Below are positions 52,640 to 62,624 of a stretch of DNA of 64,000 bases, one piece after another; the stretch's first letter is position 1, and every line of letters starts with the position of its first letter. A model generated the notes under the pieces. That model was not told where the DNA came from. It ran no database searches and saw only the letters and a list, made by a program, of their open reading frames with translations. Source of the DNA: Pectinophora gossypiella. Its lineage: Eukaryota; Arthropoda; Insecta; Lepidoptera; Gelechiidae. The DNA lies in NCBI RefSeq assembly GCF_024362695.1, contig NC_065414.1, positions 3,985,501 through 4,049,500 of the forward strand, given 5' to 3'. The position numbers were made by a program, and so were the translations under genes.

Positions 52640-52710
52640 GAATCAAATCTTGCCTGGTCGCTGCTACGACATACCTACTAGCGCCGGTTCGATTCCCGGT
52701 ACTGGACTCA
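52640..52710 (+). other. tRNA-like B-box fragment
   Basis: GCGCCGGTTCGATTCCCGGT resembles a T-arm with B box. The remainder does not fold clearly as a tRNA. It is probably a SINE head relic. Confidence 0.35.
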
Positions 52711-52714
52711 AATT

Positions 52715-52875
52715 AAAATTAATTGTCAAAAATATCTTTATTCAGTAGGTAAAATAGTTATACTTTCAATCGTCGTTTTTTACATAACGAACGTCTCATT
52801 CGCCTAAAACTACTGCAGTTTCTCACAACCTGTATAGCCGTGGAAAAGAAGCTGCAACAAAAACCTCGGCACAGG
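52715..52875 (-). mobile_element. LINE 3' end, tail worn
   Basis: AAATATCTTTATTCAGTAGG, CTACTGCAGTTTCTCACAAC, CCTGTATAGCCGTGGAAAAG. Confidence 0.8.
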
Positions 52876-52904
52876 GACCTAGTGGTTCTTTTAAAAAAAA
52901 AAAC

Positions 52905-53085
52905 ATTCAAATTCAAATTCAAATTCAAAAATATCTTTATTCAGTAGGTAACATAGTTACACTTTGAATCGTCAATTTTTACATAACGAACGTCTCATCC
53001 GCCTAAAACTACTGCAGCTTCTCACAACCTGTATAGCCGGGGAAAAGAAGCTGCAAGAAAAACCTCATTAAGTACTGTTATACAA
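52905..53085 (-). mobile_element. LINE 3' end with (TTTGAA)n tail, second copy
   Basis: ATTCAAATTCAAATTCAAAT, ATCTTTATTCAGTAGGTAAC, CTACTGCAGCTTCTCACAAC. It lies 30 bp after the first copy in the same orientation. Confidence 0.85.
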
Positions 53086-53224
53086 TTTAGTAATTTGGCT
53101 GCTTAATACCAATTCCCAGATAGCTAATCCCATGCATTCATATCTTCTAGATAATTACTAATTTTATAATAACCTTTTTTACAAAGTTTCTGTTTAATTG
53201 CTGTCCAATGGGTTATTAATTATC

Positions 53225-53345
53225 GACGATCTGGTGAAGGTCGCGGGAAGCCGCTGGATGCGGGCAGCGCAGGACCGATCGTCGTGGAGATCCTTGGGGG
53301 AGGCCTATGCCCAGCAGTGGGCGTCATACGGCTGATGATGATGGG
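53225..53345 (+). pseudogene. RTE-like LINE C-terminus, family Q
   Basis: It encodes DDLVKVAGSRWMRAAQDRSS then WRSLGEAYAQQWASYG and stop, followed by ATGATGATGG. The tail CCCAGCAGTGGGCG.CATACGGCTGATGATG resembles that of SINE-F and SINE-W. The rest of the ORF is absent. Confidence 0.8.
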
Positions 53346-53394
53346 TTATTAATTTATTTTAAGTGCAGTTTTCACTAACACAGTTGGCTCGACC

Positions 53395-53545
53395 ATTGTA
53401 GGCGGCGATACGGCTCACCACCATCACGTTAGTCTAACGGAAAACTCGGTGACGTGGGTACTTAGAGTTCATCTTGCGATGGATGTACCTCTGACTACCC
53501 TAATTAAGATATAGTCGTGAGCTTATGTTATGACATGTTATATGT
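53395..53545 (+). mobile_element. RTE-like LINE 3' end, family R
   Basis: GGCGATACGGCTCACCACCA, GATGGATGTACCTCTGACTA and a TATGTTATGACATGTTAT tail. Confidence 0.85.
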
Positions 53546-53745
53546 TATGATATACCTAACAGCATAGCCTGTTACATGACAAATGTTTTCATAGCACACA
53601 AACCGAACGCATGTGCGTGTCGAGTCATAACTTTGCGATTTAATTTCGTCTTTCGCTGTCGCTTGTCGCTGGTTACAAGTTATTTTTAGAGAAGTGCGGA
53701 TCGTAAAAATAAACGCTACATGCAAATTCATTCAGTAATTGATTA

Positions 53746-53771
53746 TAAACACACACACACACACACACACA
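53746..53771. repeat. (CA)n microsatellite
   Basis: About 13 CA units. Confidence 0.95.
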
Positions 53772-54004
53772 TTGATTATTGTCACTTGCAATAAATGATT
53801 ATGATTATGATTATGTACTCCACGACAAGGTTGAAGTTTTGTGTCCCAAGAAATCTCTCAAGGTATCTAGAGACACGCTTCGATACTACATAAATTATGT
53901 TGTATTTCTTGTGTATAGGTGGGGCCGTCGATTCCAATGAAACGAACTTATTGAAAGGAAACTTTTTATTCCCAAATTAACATTGTTGCAGAGAGAAAGG
54001 AAAA

Positions 54005-54097
54005 AAACAAAAGAACTACATTCGTGTTCTTCTTCGATAGAAAGAAAGATCTTTCTTCCTTTCTTTCTGAACAAGAACGTAGTTCTTTTGTTTTTGT
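54005..54097. repeat. Hairpin of about 93 nt
   Basis: AAACAAAAGAACTAC...GTGTTC pairs with GAACAAGAACGTAGTTCTTT with two mismatches over 27 bp. A second inner stem is formed by GAAAGAAAG and CTTTCTTTC. Confidence 0.8.
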
Positions 54098-54504
54098 AGT
54101 TTGTGTGTTGCTAAGTATCATTTAATTTGTGTTGTCATAATGTAATCGCTAATAGTGTCTAACGGCGTGATAATTATTACGACTTTCGCCTCTGTTGAAG
54201 GTCGTGTGTAGTTTTCAGTGCTCTGTGTCGATTAGCTTCCCTCGCGTCCCCTCGTGACTAGTACATATTGTATGTTCAAAAGCAAATTAAGGGGACGAAG
54301 GGCGTGAAAATAGCGATCCACTGATTGGCATTGCGATGGACTTCGCGCACCGTTGACTGCGGAAATCAGATCAATTCGCTGGTAATTTACAGAAGGGAAC
54401 CTATTTTGTAATTAAGCTACTCGCGTGGGGTGTACTATGGGGTGAGGTGTACATTACTTGCTCTATTGGGAAGTTGGAAAGCTTTTTGATTTTAATCTTT
54501 CTGT
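54098..54504. other. No gene seen
   Basis: No recognised element. Confidence 0.4.
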
Positions 54505-54605
54505 TAGGGGTATAGGCGTCGTGGTAGACCTCGAAAGAGATGGTGTGATGACTTGGAAATAATGGCCGGAGTACGCACAGGGCCGCGAAAAATGGAAAGA
54601 GGATT
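54505..54605 (+). pseudogene. RTE-like LINE ORF fragment
   Basis: RRRGRPRKRWCDDLEIMAG is in frame, followed by GVRTGPRKMERG. This is the basic segment before the RTE C-terminus. The terminal segment is lost. Confidence 0.7.
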
Positions 54606-54639
54606 TTTTTTACTTTTCTTTGCTTAGCAGCTTATTATT

Positions 54640-54785
54640 ATTATTATTATTTATTAAAAATAAGTACAGTACTTAATACATTTTTTTACAATTGACGGTG
54701 CAACAAAAACCAACTTTGGTTTGTCCGTACACCGACATTCACCATCGTCGCTTCCAATTAAACGTCGTCGTCGTCGTCGTCGTTT
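54640..54785. repeat. (TTA)n and (CGT)n microsatellites
   Basis: TTATTATTATTATTATT near 54,638 and CGTCGTCGTCGTCGTCGTCG at about 54,762-54,782. Confidence 0.9.
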
Positions 54786-54899
54786 ATTATTATATAAACT
54801 ATATTAGATTTATTTTTAGGTATATCAAGCAACAAACCTCATTTATACTGACTGAATTATGAACATACCATTAGTAATAAATCAACCGTCGTGCGATTT

Positions 54900-55160
54900 G
54901 ATACCATACAACATCACGCCTACGTCCTCGAAGGGTTAGGGTACTCCTGGCCAGCTACGTTTAAGCCACATGCAATAGGGGGTGAGCGAATAGCCATTAA
55001 CCGAGCACAAATCCTGGAAACCGCGCGATATTAATTATTTATGATCCAAACATTAATTCAAAATCATAAAGTCGACTTTACTGGTTTAGAGCCAGAGTTG
55101 GAAATCGGGCCGGAAATCGAGGACTATAACGGATTTAAAATATACTATACAGGTATGTCT
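54900..55160 (-). mobile_element. Diverged RTE-like LINE 3' region
   Basis: CATCACGCCTACGTCCTCGA and TAGGGGGTGAGCGAATAGCC are recognisable as a LINE 3' region on the complement. The 98-codon plus frame from 55,041 is probably spurious. Confidence 0.5.
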
Positions 55161-55316
55161 ACCTGTAGCCTTAAGGTCTGTACCCACTACACTTATCATA
55201 CTAGGACCGTCCTAGGACCGTGTCAGGGACGGACCGGCGCATGCCGGACGCAACTATGCCCACTTCAACGAAGCAACTCCGTTCTATCCCTATGTACCGG
55301 GAATTCTGGCCGGTCC

Positions 55317-55472
55317 TTTTTTTTTGACGTGACTTAATGTATATTTGCCGCAGATGGCATTAACTACTTAGCCGGACAAATGGGGAGCGCTGAAGGCTCT
55401 CACCCGGTATAACGTTTTAGACAACAGGCCTGAGGGTGCCCAGTTGGGCGCGAACCTCGGCTCAGGGCGTCG
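55317..55472 (-). mobile_element. Family A LINE 3' end, longer copy
   Basis: TTTTTTTTTGACGTGACTTA, AACTACTTAGCCGGACAAAT, CTCACCCGGTATAACGTTTT and CCTCGGCTCAGGGCGTCGTC. Confidence 0.85.
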
Positions 55473-55544
55473 TCGTGCATGTATGTTATGTATTTATTGG
55501 TAAGTTGTATTAATAGTTTACACCCACAGTCTTTTATTTTTTAC

Positions 55545-55665
55545 ATATTATTTCCTCGCCTTATGGTTGTCTGGAAGAAATCGCTTTAAGCGATAAAGCC
55601 GCCTTTTGTAATGTACCTAGTTGAGAGTCTTTTGTAAATATTTATTTGTATTGTACGGTGTAGGT
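55545..55665 (+). mobile_element. LINE 3' end, 'TGTCTGGAAGAAATCGC' type
   Basis: TTGTCTGGAAGAAATCGCTT then TAAGCGATAAAGCCGCCTTT, the plus-strand version of the ends at 13,961 and 45,595. Confidence 0.7.
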
Positions 55666-55689
55666 CGGTGACGGAACGGTGTAGTGGAC

Positions 55690-56070
55690 ATTCTCTCTCT
55701 CTCTCTCTCTATTTAAGAGCTGCGCTCTTGTCGGTGGAGTAATCGCCATTCCTTTCTTCTTCCCGCCAAAACCTTCACCTCCCGATACGACATGACCTGC
55801 ACCTTCTCTTTTATTTGTTTCATAAATGTTATCCTAGGTCTACCCCTTCCTCTCTTCTCTTCAATTTTTCCTTCTATAACGTTTGTTATAAATGAATCGT
55901 GTCGTATCAGGTGGCCAATCATATTTCCTCTCCGGTTCTCTATAGTCTTCAATATGGTTCTCTTTTCTCCAACTCTTTCCAGCACTTTTTAATTTGACAC
56001 CATTTCAGTCCAGCTTATACCCTCCATCCTTCGCCAACACCACATCTCAAACGCTTCCAATCTCTCTCTG
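55690..56070 (-). mobile_element. RTE-like LINE 3' end with (AG)n tail
   Basis: The complement ends CGACAAGAGCGCAGCTCTTA then AATAGAGAGAGAGAGAGAG. The (CT)n tract at 55,691-55,710 on this strand is the LINE tail. Confidence 0.8.
55713..56065 (-). pseudogene. LINE ORF C-terminal fragment (RTE-like), one stop
   Basis: Read from 56,065 down, the frame gives RLEAFEMWCWRRMEG and ISWTEMVSN, an in-frame TAA near 55,990, then KVLERVGEKRTILKTIENRR, GHLIRHDSFI, EKRGRGRPRITF, SYREVKVLAG and LLHRQERSS with stop. It is longer than the copies at 6,637 and 45,975. The internal stop marks it as dead. Only about 120 codons of the ORF survive. Confidence 0.82.
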
Positions 56071-56709
56071 TCTCTCTGTGTCATAGTTCACGTTTCACTT
56101 TTCACTACATTGTGCACATTGTGCACATGTGGACATTGCGCCATAGAAATTAATATAAAGAATATTGTTTTACCTGTACCATGACGCACACGGTCCTGGC
56201 CTTATCCGGTATATTGAGTACGGACCTTTATACTAGCTTTTAAAACCCTACTACGTAATGTATAAGATTTCCGACATACGGATACGTGCAGCCAATAAAA
56301 TGTGGAACGTCGCAGAATCGAAGCCTTTAAAATGTTTACTCAGTTACCACTCCCTCTTTAATATAGTTACTGTTTCGTTATATTGCATTTTATACCCTGA
56401 TGCATTTGCCAATATAAGATTTTGGCAGTGGATAATTGGATGCAGACACCGTGAAAAAAATGCAATTATGATCAAAGAATCGGTGAATAGTCATGAAATA
56501 ATGTTGCTTTTGCATATAATGTAAAATTGGTATTTTTTTGTTGTTTTCCGTTTGCGACATAACATAAGGATATTATAACTTATCCACGACCTTATACTTC
56601 GATGAGTCATTGGTTTTTTAACGATTTTTTAAATGATTTTCCGCTAGCTGGAGTTAAATTTATCTCACCCCCGCTTGGTCTCACTTTATTCCATATGGTT
56701 GATAAAGAG
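56071..56709. other. No assigned gene
   Basis: An 88-codon frame (56,258-56,524) has no motif. AT-rich from 56,400. Confidence 0.4.
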
Positions 56710-56922
56710 TAAAGCTAGGCGAGCACTACGAGTTTTCCGCCGCGCGGCAGAAAAGAGCAGCGGCATAATGTCGCACTGTAATATTGCGCCGCTGCGGTGG
56801 CTTTGCCGTCAAGTGCGCGCAATACAATTTAAAACTGTTTGGTACAGTGTTACAGTGCGACATTATGCCGCTGCTTTTTTCTGCCGCGCGGTGAAAAACA
56901 CCTAGTGCGCGCCTGGCCTAAG
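56710..56922. mobile_element. Foldback element with GC-rich arms of about 74 bp
   Basis: TTCCGCCGCGCGGCAGAAAA and AGCAGCGGCATAATGTCGCA on the left pair with TGCGACATTATGCCGCTGCT and CTGCCGCGCGGTGAAAAA on the right. The outer ends GCTAGGCGAGCACTA and TAGTGCGCGCCTGGCC also pair. Non-coding. hAT-like termini are possible but not certain. Confidence 0.85.
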
Positions 56923-57416
56923 GGTGCGCACGAGCAGTTTATTTCACTCGCACTTATGCGGTAAGGCGGCACACGGTAATAACGAAATTCGGTTGAAATA
57001 AATAAAACCCTACCATTTGTTCTCGCGAACACCCCAAACATTTCTTCTAACCTAAAGTTTCTACACCCCAAATATGACCACGTCCGCGCGTCACACGATT
57101 CAAGTACCCCAATAACAACGTCTACAGTTCTTAAGAGACGTTTTACAACTCGGGCCAACATAAAGTATACACTAGCCTTCCCAAGGTGGCGCTCGGGACT
57201 CGCTAAGCGGTTTTTGATGTCGCCCGTCCACCAGAGCGTAATAAACGCGTATGTTGCGACCCCGAAACGTCCTGGGAAATGTTTTTGTTGCGTCATTGGG
57301 ACTCCTGTGATGTTTAACCCCGAAACAAATGAAGGTGCAACGATCTCGTACAAAGGAATGGGACGGGCGCTACGGTCGGCGCGGATGGGGAGTACTGGTA
57401 TTTCTGTCATATACAC
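56923..57416 (-). CDS. Unassigned open frame, up to 188 codons
   Basis: The frame (56,850-57,416) is the second longest in the window. Its last 24 codons run into the foldback arm, so only about 164 codons are unique. It has no recognised motif. The frame contains segments such as TYAFITLWWTGDIKNR and GVFARTNGRVLFISTEF. The region is more GC- and CpG-rich than its surroundings, which alone lengthens random frames, and another 92-codon frame overlaps on the plus strand (57,214-57,492). No promoter, splice site or poly(A) signal points to a gene. It could be a retroelement piece or chance. Confidence 0.2.
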
Positions 57417-57492
57417 AGAGTCATATATGCGGGCTGTTGATGGTGATGATGATTTTAATGCTTTTCATAAATGTTACACAGCGTGTCTTTGA

Positions 57493-57939
57493 AATAGATA
57501 TGAACTGTGTATCGAACAATAAAAAAAAAAAACGGAATCTGTAAAAATGTCCCGAAAAATCAATCAAACAATTATTCTTTATTGCACAAAAACAAATACC
57601 TGGGACATGTACAGGCGAACACAGTCATGTATACACGTAATTAGGTACACATATATCAAAACATATTAATAATAATTTCATATATTATGCTTGCTTCATA
57701 TTTACGGATTAATGACAATGATCTTAGGACTTTCAAACAAATGTGACAATAACAAATTAACTGCTAAACTTCAACTCATCTTATAGTGCGGTAATAAAAT
57801 TACTTATGATAATAAAGTTCTGCTGGTATCGAAATTACTAATATGTAGCTAGGGCTGTTGCTCAAGCTGAAATAACTCAAGTTATTTAACGCGATAAAAC
57901 TGAAATCTACGCGGACAAAGTCGCGGACACATACATACA
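57493..57939. other. No gene seen
   Basis: AT-rich. An A-run lies at 57,522-57,533. Confidence 0.45.
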
Positions 57940-58005
57940 TTATAAACTCACGCCGGTTAGCCCATTAGGGTGAGCAAAGATATGAGTAATCGAGAGAGAA
58001 GTTGC
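57940..58005 (-). mobile_element. RTE-like LINE 3'-end fragment
   Basis: TATAAACTCACGCCGGTTAG and CCCATTAGGGTGAGCAAAGA, complement of the family K-type end. Confidence 0.55.
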
Positions 58006-58074
58006 AGCCTTGATATATAAAATGTAAATAAGTAGGTACTTACTAAGTATGGATATGCACTGGTATGGTATTGT

Positions 58075-58152
58075 ACTGTTTTCATGTGTTATGTCTAATT
58101 GTTGAAATTTTAGTTTTGTGCAATAAAATATATTTGATTTGATTTGATTTTT
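58075..58152 (+). mobile_element. LINE 3' end with (TTTGA)n tail
   Basis: AGTTTTGTGCAATAAAATAT then ATTTGATTTGATTTGATTTT. Confidence 0.8.
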
Positions 58153-58324
58153 GATATGCCAAACTGTATGATGTAAAATGACTAGATACCGCCACGGCTT
58201 CACATGGGTAGTGTATTAATTATTATGTGAGTTTGTAGATATTTTCCATACAAACTTTCAGTTATTTTTGATAAGCAGCTGAACGTATTTGATGTTTTTG
58301 GTTTGCTCCTACTATATCCAGGAC

Positions 58325-58655
58325 ACTGCATACACATGTGTTGTTTTGCTTCGCCGTCCCGAGAGACCTCCGCCAGGTCTTGATTTGCCTTGGCTTACCT
58401 GGAAGTCTCTAAATAGACTTCGGACTCAGGTGGGCCGAAGTAAGGCCAATTTGTTCAGGTGGGGTTTCTCGGATGGCTCGGACTTAAAGTGCAAGTGCGG
58501 CACTGTTCCCCAAACGATGGAACATCTTACATCGTGTCCTGCGTGCCTGAACACCTGCACGCAGGAGGATCTGATGAGCGCTGCAGATAGCGCCTTATGT
58601 CTTGCCAAGTTTTGGGCCGATACTATTTAGTTTGCCATCGACACGATAAGAAGAA
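58325..58655 (+). pseudogene. LINE family Z ORF C-terminus
   Basis: About 100 codons in frame to a TAG at 58,628-58,630. PWLTWKSLNRLRTQVGR and RWGFSDGSDLKCKCGTVPQT are followed by MEHLTSCPAC, giving a C-x-C...H-x4-C pattern like that at the C-terminus of R1, Jockey and I-type LINE proteins. It ends KFWADTI. The 3' tail is CGACACGATAAGAAGAAGA. The upstream reverse transcriptase is absent. The 24,446 copy is a shorter version. Confidence 0.82.
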
Positions 58656-59004
58656 GACTGCATACACAAATAAAATTTCTACTGCTTAATATATTTTTTT
58701 TAATTTATTTATAACACTTCATAAATTACACATAGATTGTTTTACAAACATCGCTAAACCTAAACAGGTTTATCTAGATGCCTTCTTCTTCGGCATACGC
58801 CACGCTTTCTCATTATTACATTTAAAGAACTTACACAAAACAAGTCTTTACCATTCACCTAGGTGCTTACTTAATTATAATAGAAACAGGTAGGTAGCAA
58901 ACAGAAATCACACATTGACCGTCAGTAGGCATTCGCTGCTACATGCATACAGACTTACGCACCTTTAAGACTAAAGTTTATTACTCAGAGGCCCAAAGGG
59001 GGTG
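58656..59004. other. No gene seen
   Basis: No recognised element. Confidence 0.45.
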
Positions 59005-59065
59005 AGCTCAGCGCCCGATACAAATTGGTGGGGGGCGGAAAGTTACTGTTCCAGACGTTATTACT
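59005..59065 (-). repeat. Interspersed repeat H fragment
   Basis: GTGAGCTCAGCGCCCGATAC and TGGTGGGGGGCGGAAAGTTA. Confidence 0.5.
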
Positions 59066-59104
59066 AATTCTACGCATAGTTATTATTATTATTATTGCGT
59101 ATGG

Positions 59105-59420
59105 CAGACAAAAATATCCTACGTGGATCATAAATCCAGCTTAAGCTCCCCTAACCAAATCTCTGCCGCATCCGTCACACAATGCAGCCCGGCTATGCCA
59201 CCTGGGAACCGGTGTAGAGGGCACTCGTTCACTATGTGAGATATGGTTTGATTCGGGTGACCACATTCGCAGTATGGCGACTCCTTTAAGCCCCATTAAT
59301 GTATGTGATAGTTTGACTTTCAATGGTTGGTCCTACACCGGTTCAGTCGGGTCCAGATTTTGCATAGTTTACCAAAGTATTTGATAAGAAGTTGACGGTT
59401 CCACCCAACCGTGGGTCACG
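59105..59420 (-). pseudogene. LINE ORF C-terminus, heavily mutated
   Basis: On the complement, SPYCECGHPNQTISHIVNEC is in frame, the same C-x-C...H-x4-C region as in family Z but of another family. It has several stops and shifts on both sides (WTRLNRCRTNH before it). No intact frame remains. The 60-codon frame at 59,141-59,323 is in another phase and spurious. Confidence 0.7.
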
Positions 59421-59689
59421 CGTTCTTTAGCCGTGACATTTCGCTTCTCTCGCGAGCAGGAATGATAATTATTTTACGCACACAGAACGGTGTAACCATG
59501 TCGCCCACAGGATTATATTATTCTAAGAGTAATTATCGCAGACTTAGGTGAACCATTTCAGAAACAGATCCCTAATGTTTTACATATGCTTATGTTTAGC
59601 AGAAAACGTTGTGGATGTGGTATTTGTTTATTTGTTTTAGGGCGCATTGTTTTTCATGCCGTAACGTTGGTTGTAGAGATTGGTCGAAA
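59421..59689. other. No gene seen
   Basis: No recognised element. Confidence 0.4.
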
Positions 59690-59762
59690 GACCTAGCAAA
59701 TGGAATTCCATAGTATCTGCTTACCTCGGTGGCGCATAGGCGTGAGTTTATGTATGTATGAG
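59690..59762 (+). mobile_element. RTE-like LINE 3' end, family K
   Basis: CAAATGGAATTCCATAGTAT, GCTTACCTCGGTGGCGCATA, GGCGTGAGTTTATGTATGTA. Confidence 0.8.
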
Positions 59763-59777
59763 AAGGATAATAAAATT

Positions 59778-59950
59778 CAGACCATGATTCTGAGTTGACA
59801 TTCAGTGGATTTTCGTGTCATAAAAAATAGTGTTTTTTAAATTATTTTCAGTTCCATACTTTTGCGACGGAAAATTCTACTTGATATCAACTCAGAATCA
59901 TGGTCTGAATCATTCCTCAAAGTTTTCGTTACGATGTCACTAACACCCGT
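59778..59950. mobile_element. MITE-D, two inverted units
   Basis: CAGACCATGATTCTGAGTTG (inverted) and TTTTGCGACGGAAAATTCTA, TCAACTCAGAATCATGGTCT, CACTAACACCCGTATA (direct). Confidence 0.8.
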
Positions 59951-60264
59951 ATACCCTTCTTTAGTATTTTTAGTATTTTTTTACAAGTGAATATCTTTGG
60001 TACTTACGCAGAGTTTTCCAGCGATTGCACTCGTTCTTCCCAAGTTATTTGGACTAGAAAATTAAGTAGACGGACAACTTAAGTACTAGACTACAACATG
60101 GCTTAAGTCAGGGCAACTTAAGCCGAACTTGTTAAGGCTAAGATTGCCGACCACGAGCCAGAATCCCTAACAACTTGTTAAGCAATGTAGTATGGGGTGT
60201 TACCAGTTACATTCAGGTTATGTTACATTGCCTATGGAATATATAGACAACTGAAAACTAGCAC
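59951..60264. other. No gene seen
   Basis: No recognised element. Confidence 0.4.
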
Positions 60265-60445
60265 AATAACTCTGGTGTCAGGGTTATTATTGAGCCGCCA
60301 ATGGTCCCTGACGTGACTCAAGTAACGACTACGTACTTACCAGGACCTACGGCTTAGCGTGCAACCTCGGGACAATCGAGTGATCAGCCTGCTATGTCCT
60401 AACTAAATCAGGGCTCACAAAGTGATTGTTGTGATATGTCCCGTG
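60265..60445 (-). mobile_element. SINE-V, internal part with damaged core
   Basis: CTCTGGTGTCAGGGTTATTA, GAGCCGCCAATGGTCCCTGA, ACCTACGGCTTAGCGTGCAA and CTCACAAAGTGATTGTTGTG. Confidence 0.8.
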
Positions 60446-60492
60446 TGTGATGCGTATCTAATACGTACTGCTTATGCTATGATATGTTCTTT

Positions 60493-60540
60493 CATCATCA
60501 TCACTAATTTAAGAGCCAAGCACTTGTCGGTGTAGCATTT
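60493..60540 (-). mobile_element. RTE-like LINE 3'-end fragment
   Basis: TCATCATCATCACTAATTTA and AGAGCCAAGCACTTGTCGGT, as at 6,623. Confidence 0.75.
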
Positions 60541-61010
60541 TAAACGCTACTTTTTAGGGAAAAATAGGGCAGTGGTTTTCCTCTTGCCTTCGGCCCCGCA
60601 GTGCTCTGTCTGACGCGAGTGGGATGGCGCCCAGAGTAGTCTATTTCAAAGCCGTACTAGGACAGGAATCCTCCGCCTCTGAATAGTATAGATAGTTACT
60701 GCTACCCTCTCTTAGGTTCCAGGTTACAGTCTCTGTCACGCGCTCCTTCCATCCTGCATTGCCGTACCAATGGCTCCCATCTCCGCCTCTGCAACCGTTG
60801 AGGTCTTCACCCTGGGCAAGGGTTCTACGTTATACCCCGTAGGTCTGGGTCCCTACCCGATCTCAGCCACTATCTCAATCCAGCCTGCTGAAGTAAGAGG
60901 CGCCCATCTCCGCGGCAAGGACGCGCCGAACAGAAATTGCCTCAGTGGAGGGCAGAAAAGGTGACTGTGTCCCCCCCCCCCCCCCCCCCCTGAGGACACG
61001 TTAATGGACT
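60541..61010. other. GC-rich unassigned block with a C20 run
   Basis: About 60,590-60,970 is GC-rich and contains a 64-codon frame (60,770-60,964) with no motif. A homopolymer of about 20 C lies at 60,971-60,990. It has no match in the window. Confidence 0.4.
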
Positions 61011-61030
61011 TGTATGAAACCAAAAAGCTA

Positions 61031-61292
61031 TGTTCTCTATGCCAATTTAATTCAACTCCTCGAAAATCAACCTTTTATCCGTACACAACCCTTCTATAGT
61101 ATAACCCTTTCTATAAACTCGCGTACATTTGAAATAGTTTCAACATTCATGTGAACTTTATGTTCTCTATGACAATTTAATTCAACTCCTCGAAAATCAA
61201 CCTTTTATCCATACACAACCCTTCTATAGTATAACCCTTTCTATAAACTCGCTCACATTTGAAATAGTTTCAACATATTCATGTGAACTTTA
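61031..61292. repeat. Tandem duplication, 130 and 132 bp
   Basis: 61,031-61,160 and 61,161-61,292 start TGTTCTCTATG and end GTGAACTTTA. They differ by few substitutions and a small insertion (CATATTC). Confidence 0.95.
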
Positions 61293-61544
61293 CGTTTCCA
61301 AGGTGTCTTCAGCAGGTCGTTACGATCATCGTTAAACCTAGGTGCGAGCCAACCGTAACTGAAACTTAACTTTAGGTTGCATAGTCACGCTGAGGACATA
61401 CAGTAAATAACCATGAGGATAAAAACTGCCTATTTCTCCCGTGTCGCTACTGTTGAATGTTCTTAAATTTTGAGAGCTCTCTATATTTTTTTGGTTATAT
61501 TTTTACACTATAACCCTTTGCGCAGCGTTTAACTGCAATGGGCG
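61293..61544. other. No gene seen
   Basis: No recognised element. Confidence 0.4.
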
Positions 61545-61615
61545 TATGTGGGGCCCCCTGAGAGGACGCCTTTGCCCAGGACTGGGACGTATATAGGCTG
61601 TTTATGTTATGGTAT
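61545..61615 (+). mobile_element. SINE-W/LINE tail
   Basis: TTTGCCCAGGACTGGGACGT then ATATAGGCTGTTTATGTTAT. Confidence 0.65.
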
Positions 61616-61726
61616 TTTAAAAAATCAGTGCTGTTTGTTTGCACAGTTTCTCAGGTCATCGGCGCTCTTGCACTTATAATGTAGAATCCGTAGAACCCAC
61701 CGCCCGCGCACTGCCTACACGCGTTT

Positions 61727-61820
61727 TTTTGTCGTGACTTATTGTAGCTTTGCCGCAAAAGCTATTAACTACATGGCCGGACAAATGGGGAGCGCTGAGG
61801 GCTCTCACCGGTGCAAAATT
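61727..61820 (-). mobile_element. Family A LINE 3' end
   Basis: TTTTTTTGTCGTGACTTATT, ACATGGCCGGACAAATGGGG, GCTGAGGGCTCTCACCGG. ACACGCG lies on both sides, a possible target duplication. Confidence 0.8.
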
Positions 61821-62624
61821 TAACACGCGCTTGCCATCAGCGTGGCTATGCTACCGCGCTTAAAGTTGAAATTTCAACGTGTACCAAACTGTAGTATAAT
61901 TGTAGTTGAGAATTTACGACGGATCATTTTTACGGTTAAACTTCGTCGAGTAATGCCGAGTTCTTTTGACGTGCCCCCATTTATTATAAGTGACTACGCA
62001 AAACTAACTGGGACGGTTTTTTGAAGTTTTGTAGGTGTAAGTTTTTATTGAAGTCCAGTTATTGTGGGGTTATTTGGAACAGAAATAAAGTGTTCTTTAT
62101 GTTGAAACAGCCACCTGGCTTTATGTCCAGTTGAACAAGGTCCTATTTCATTAGGACGCAATGATAAAAAAATAAAAATAACAAAATATATGTAGGAAAG
62201 TGAGTAGAAAGTAAGAGAGAATACTATGGAAGAATAATGAATGGGGATTTATTTTAGTTTATTTATTTAATTAGGATTTTTTATTATTATATTGGAGTCG
62301 AAATGTAAGGTTCATTTTGTTTTTCTTTGTGTAAAAAAGAAAAAAAAAACAGGAATGAAGATAAATAAAATATCTCTTTTAATTGTATAAACCACATACT
62401 TTATATGCCATTTTAAATGCAACTAAAATGTCAATTGCATACATTTTGTTGGTAGCGCGACTTATGTAACGCTACCTTGGTGTTCTAGTGAGATAAATAA
62501 ATATAAACAGTTTGTATTATATACCTAGGGCATTTAAATCCGAAATGAGAGTAGTATTCTGTGCTGATGAAAAAAGAAAATGTCTTGGTCAAAAATATGT
62601 GGTGTGGCTTTAGAAATGCATACC
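61821..62624. other. No gene seen
   Basis: A 60-codon frame (61,842-62,024) has no motif. AT-rich after 62,030. Confidence 0.45.
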
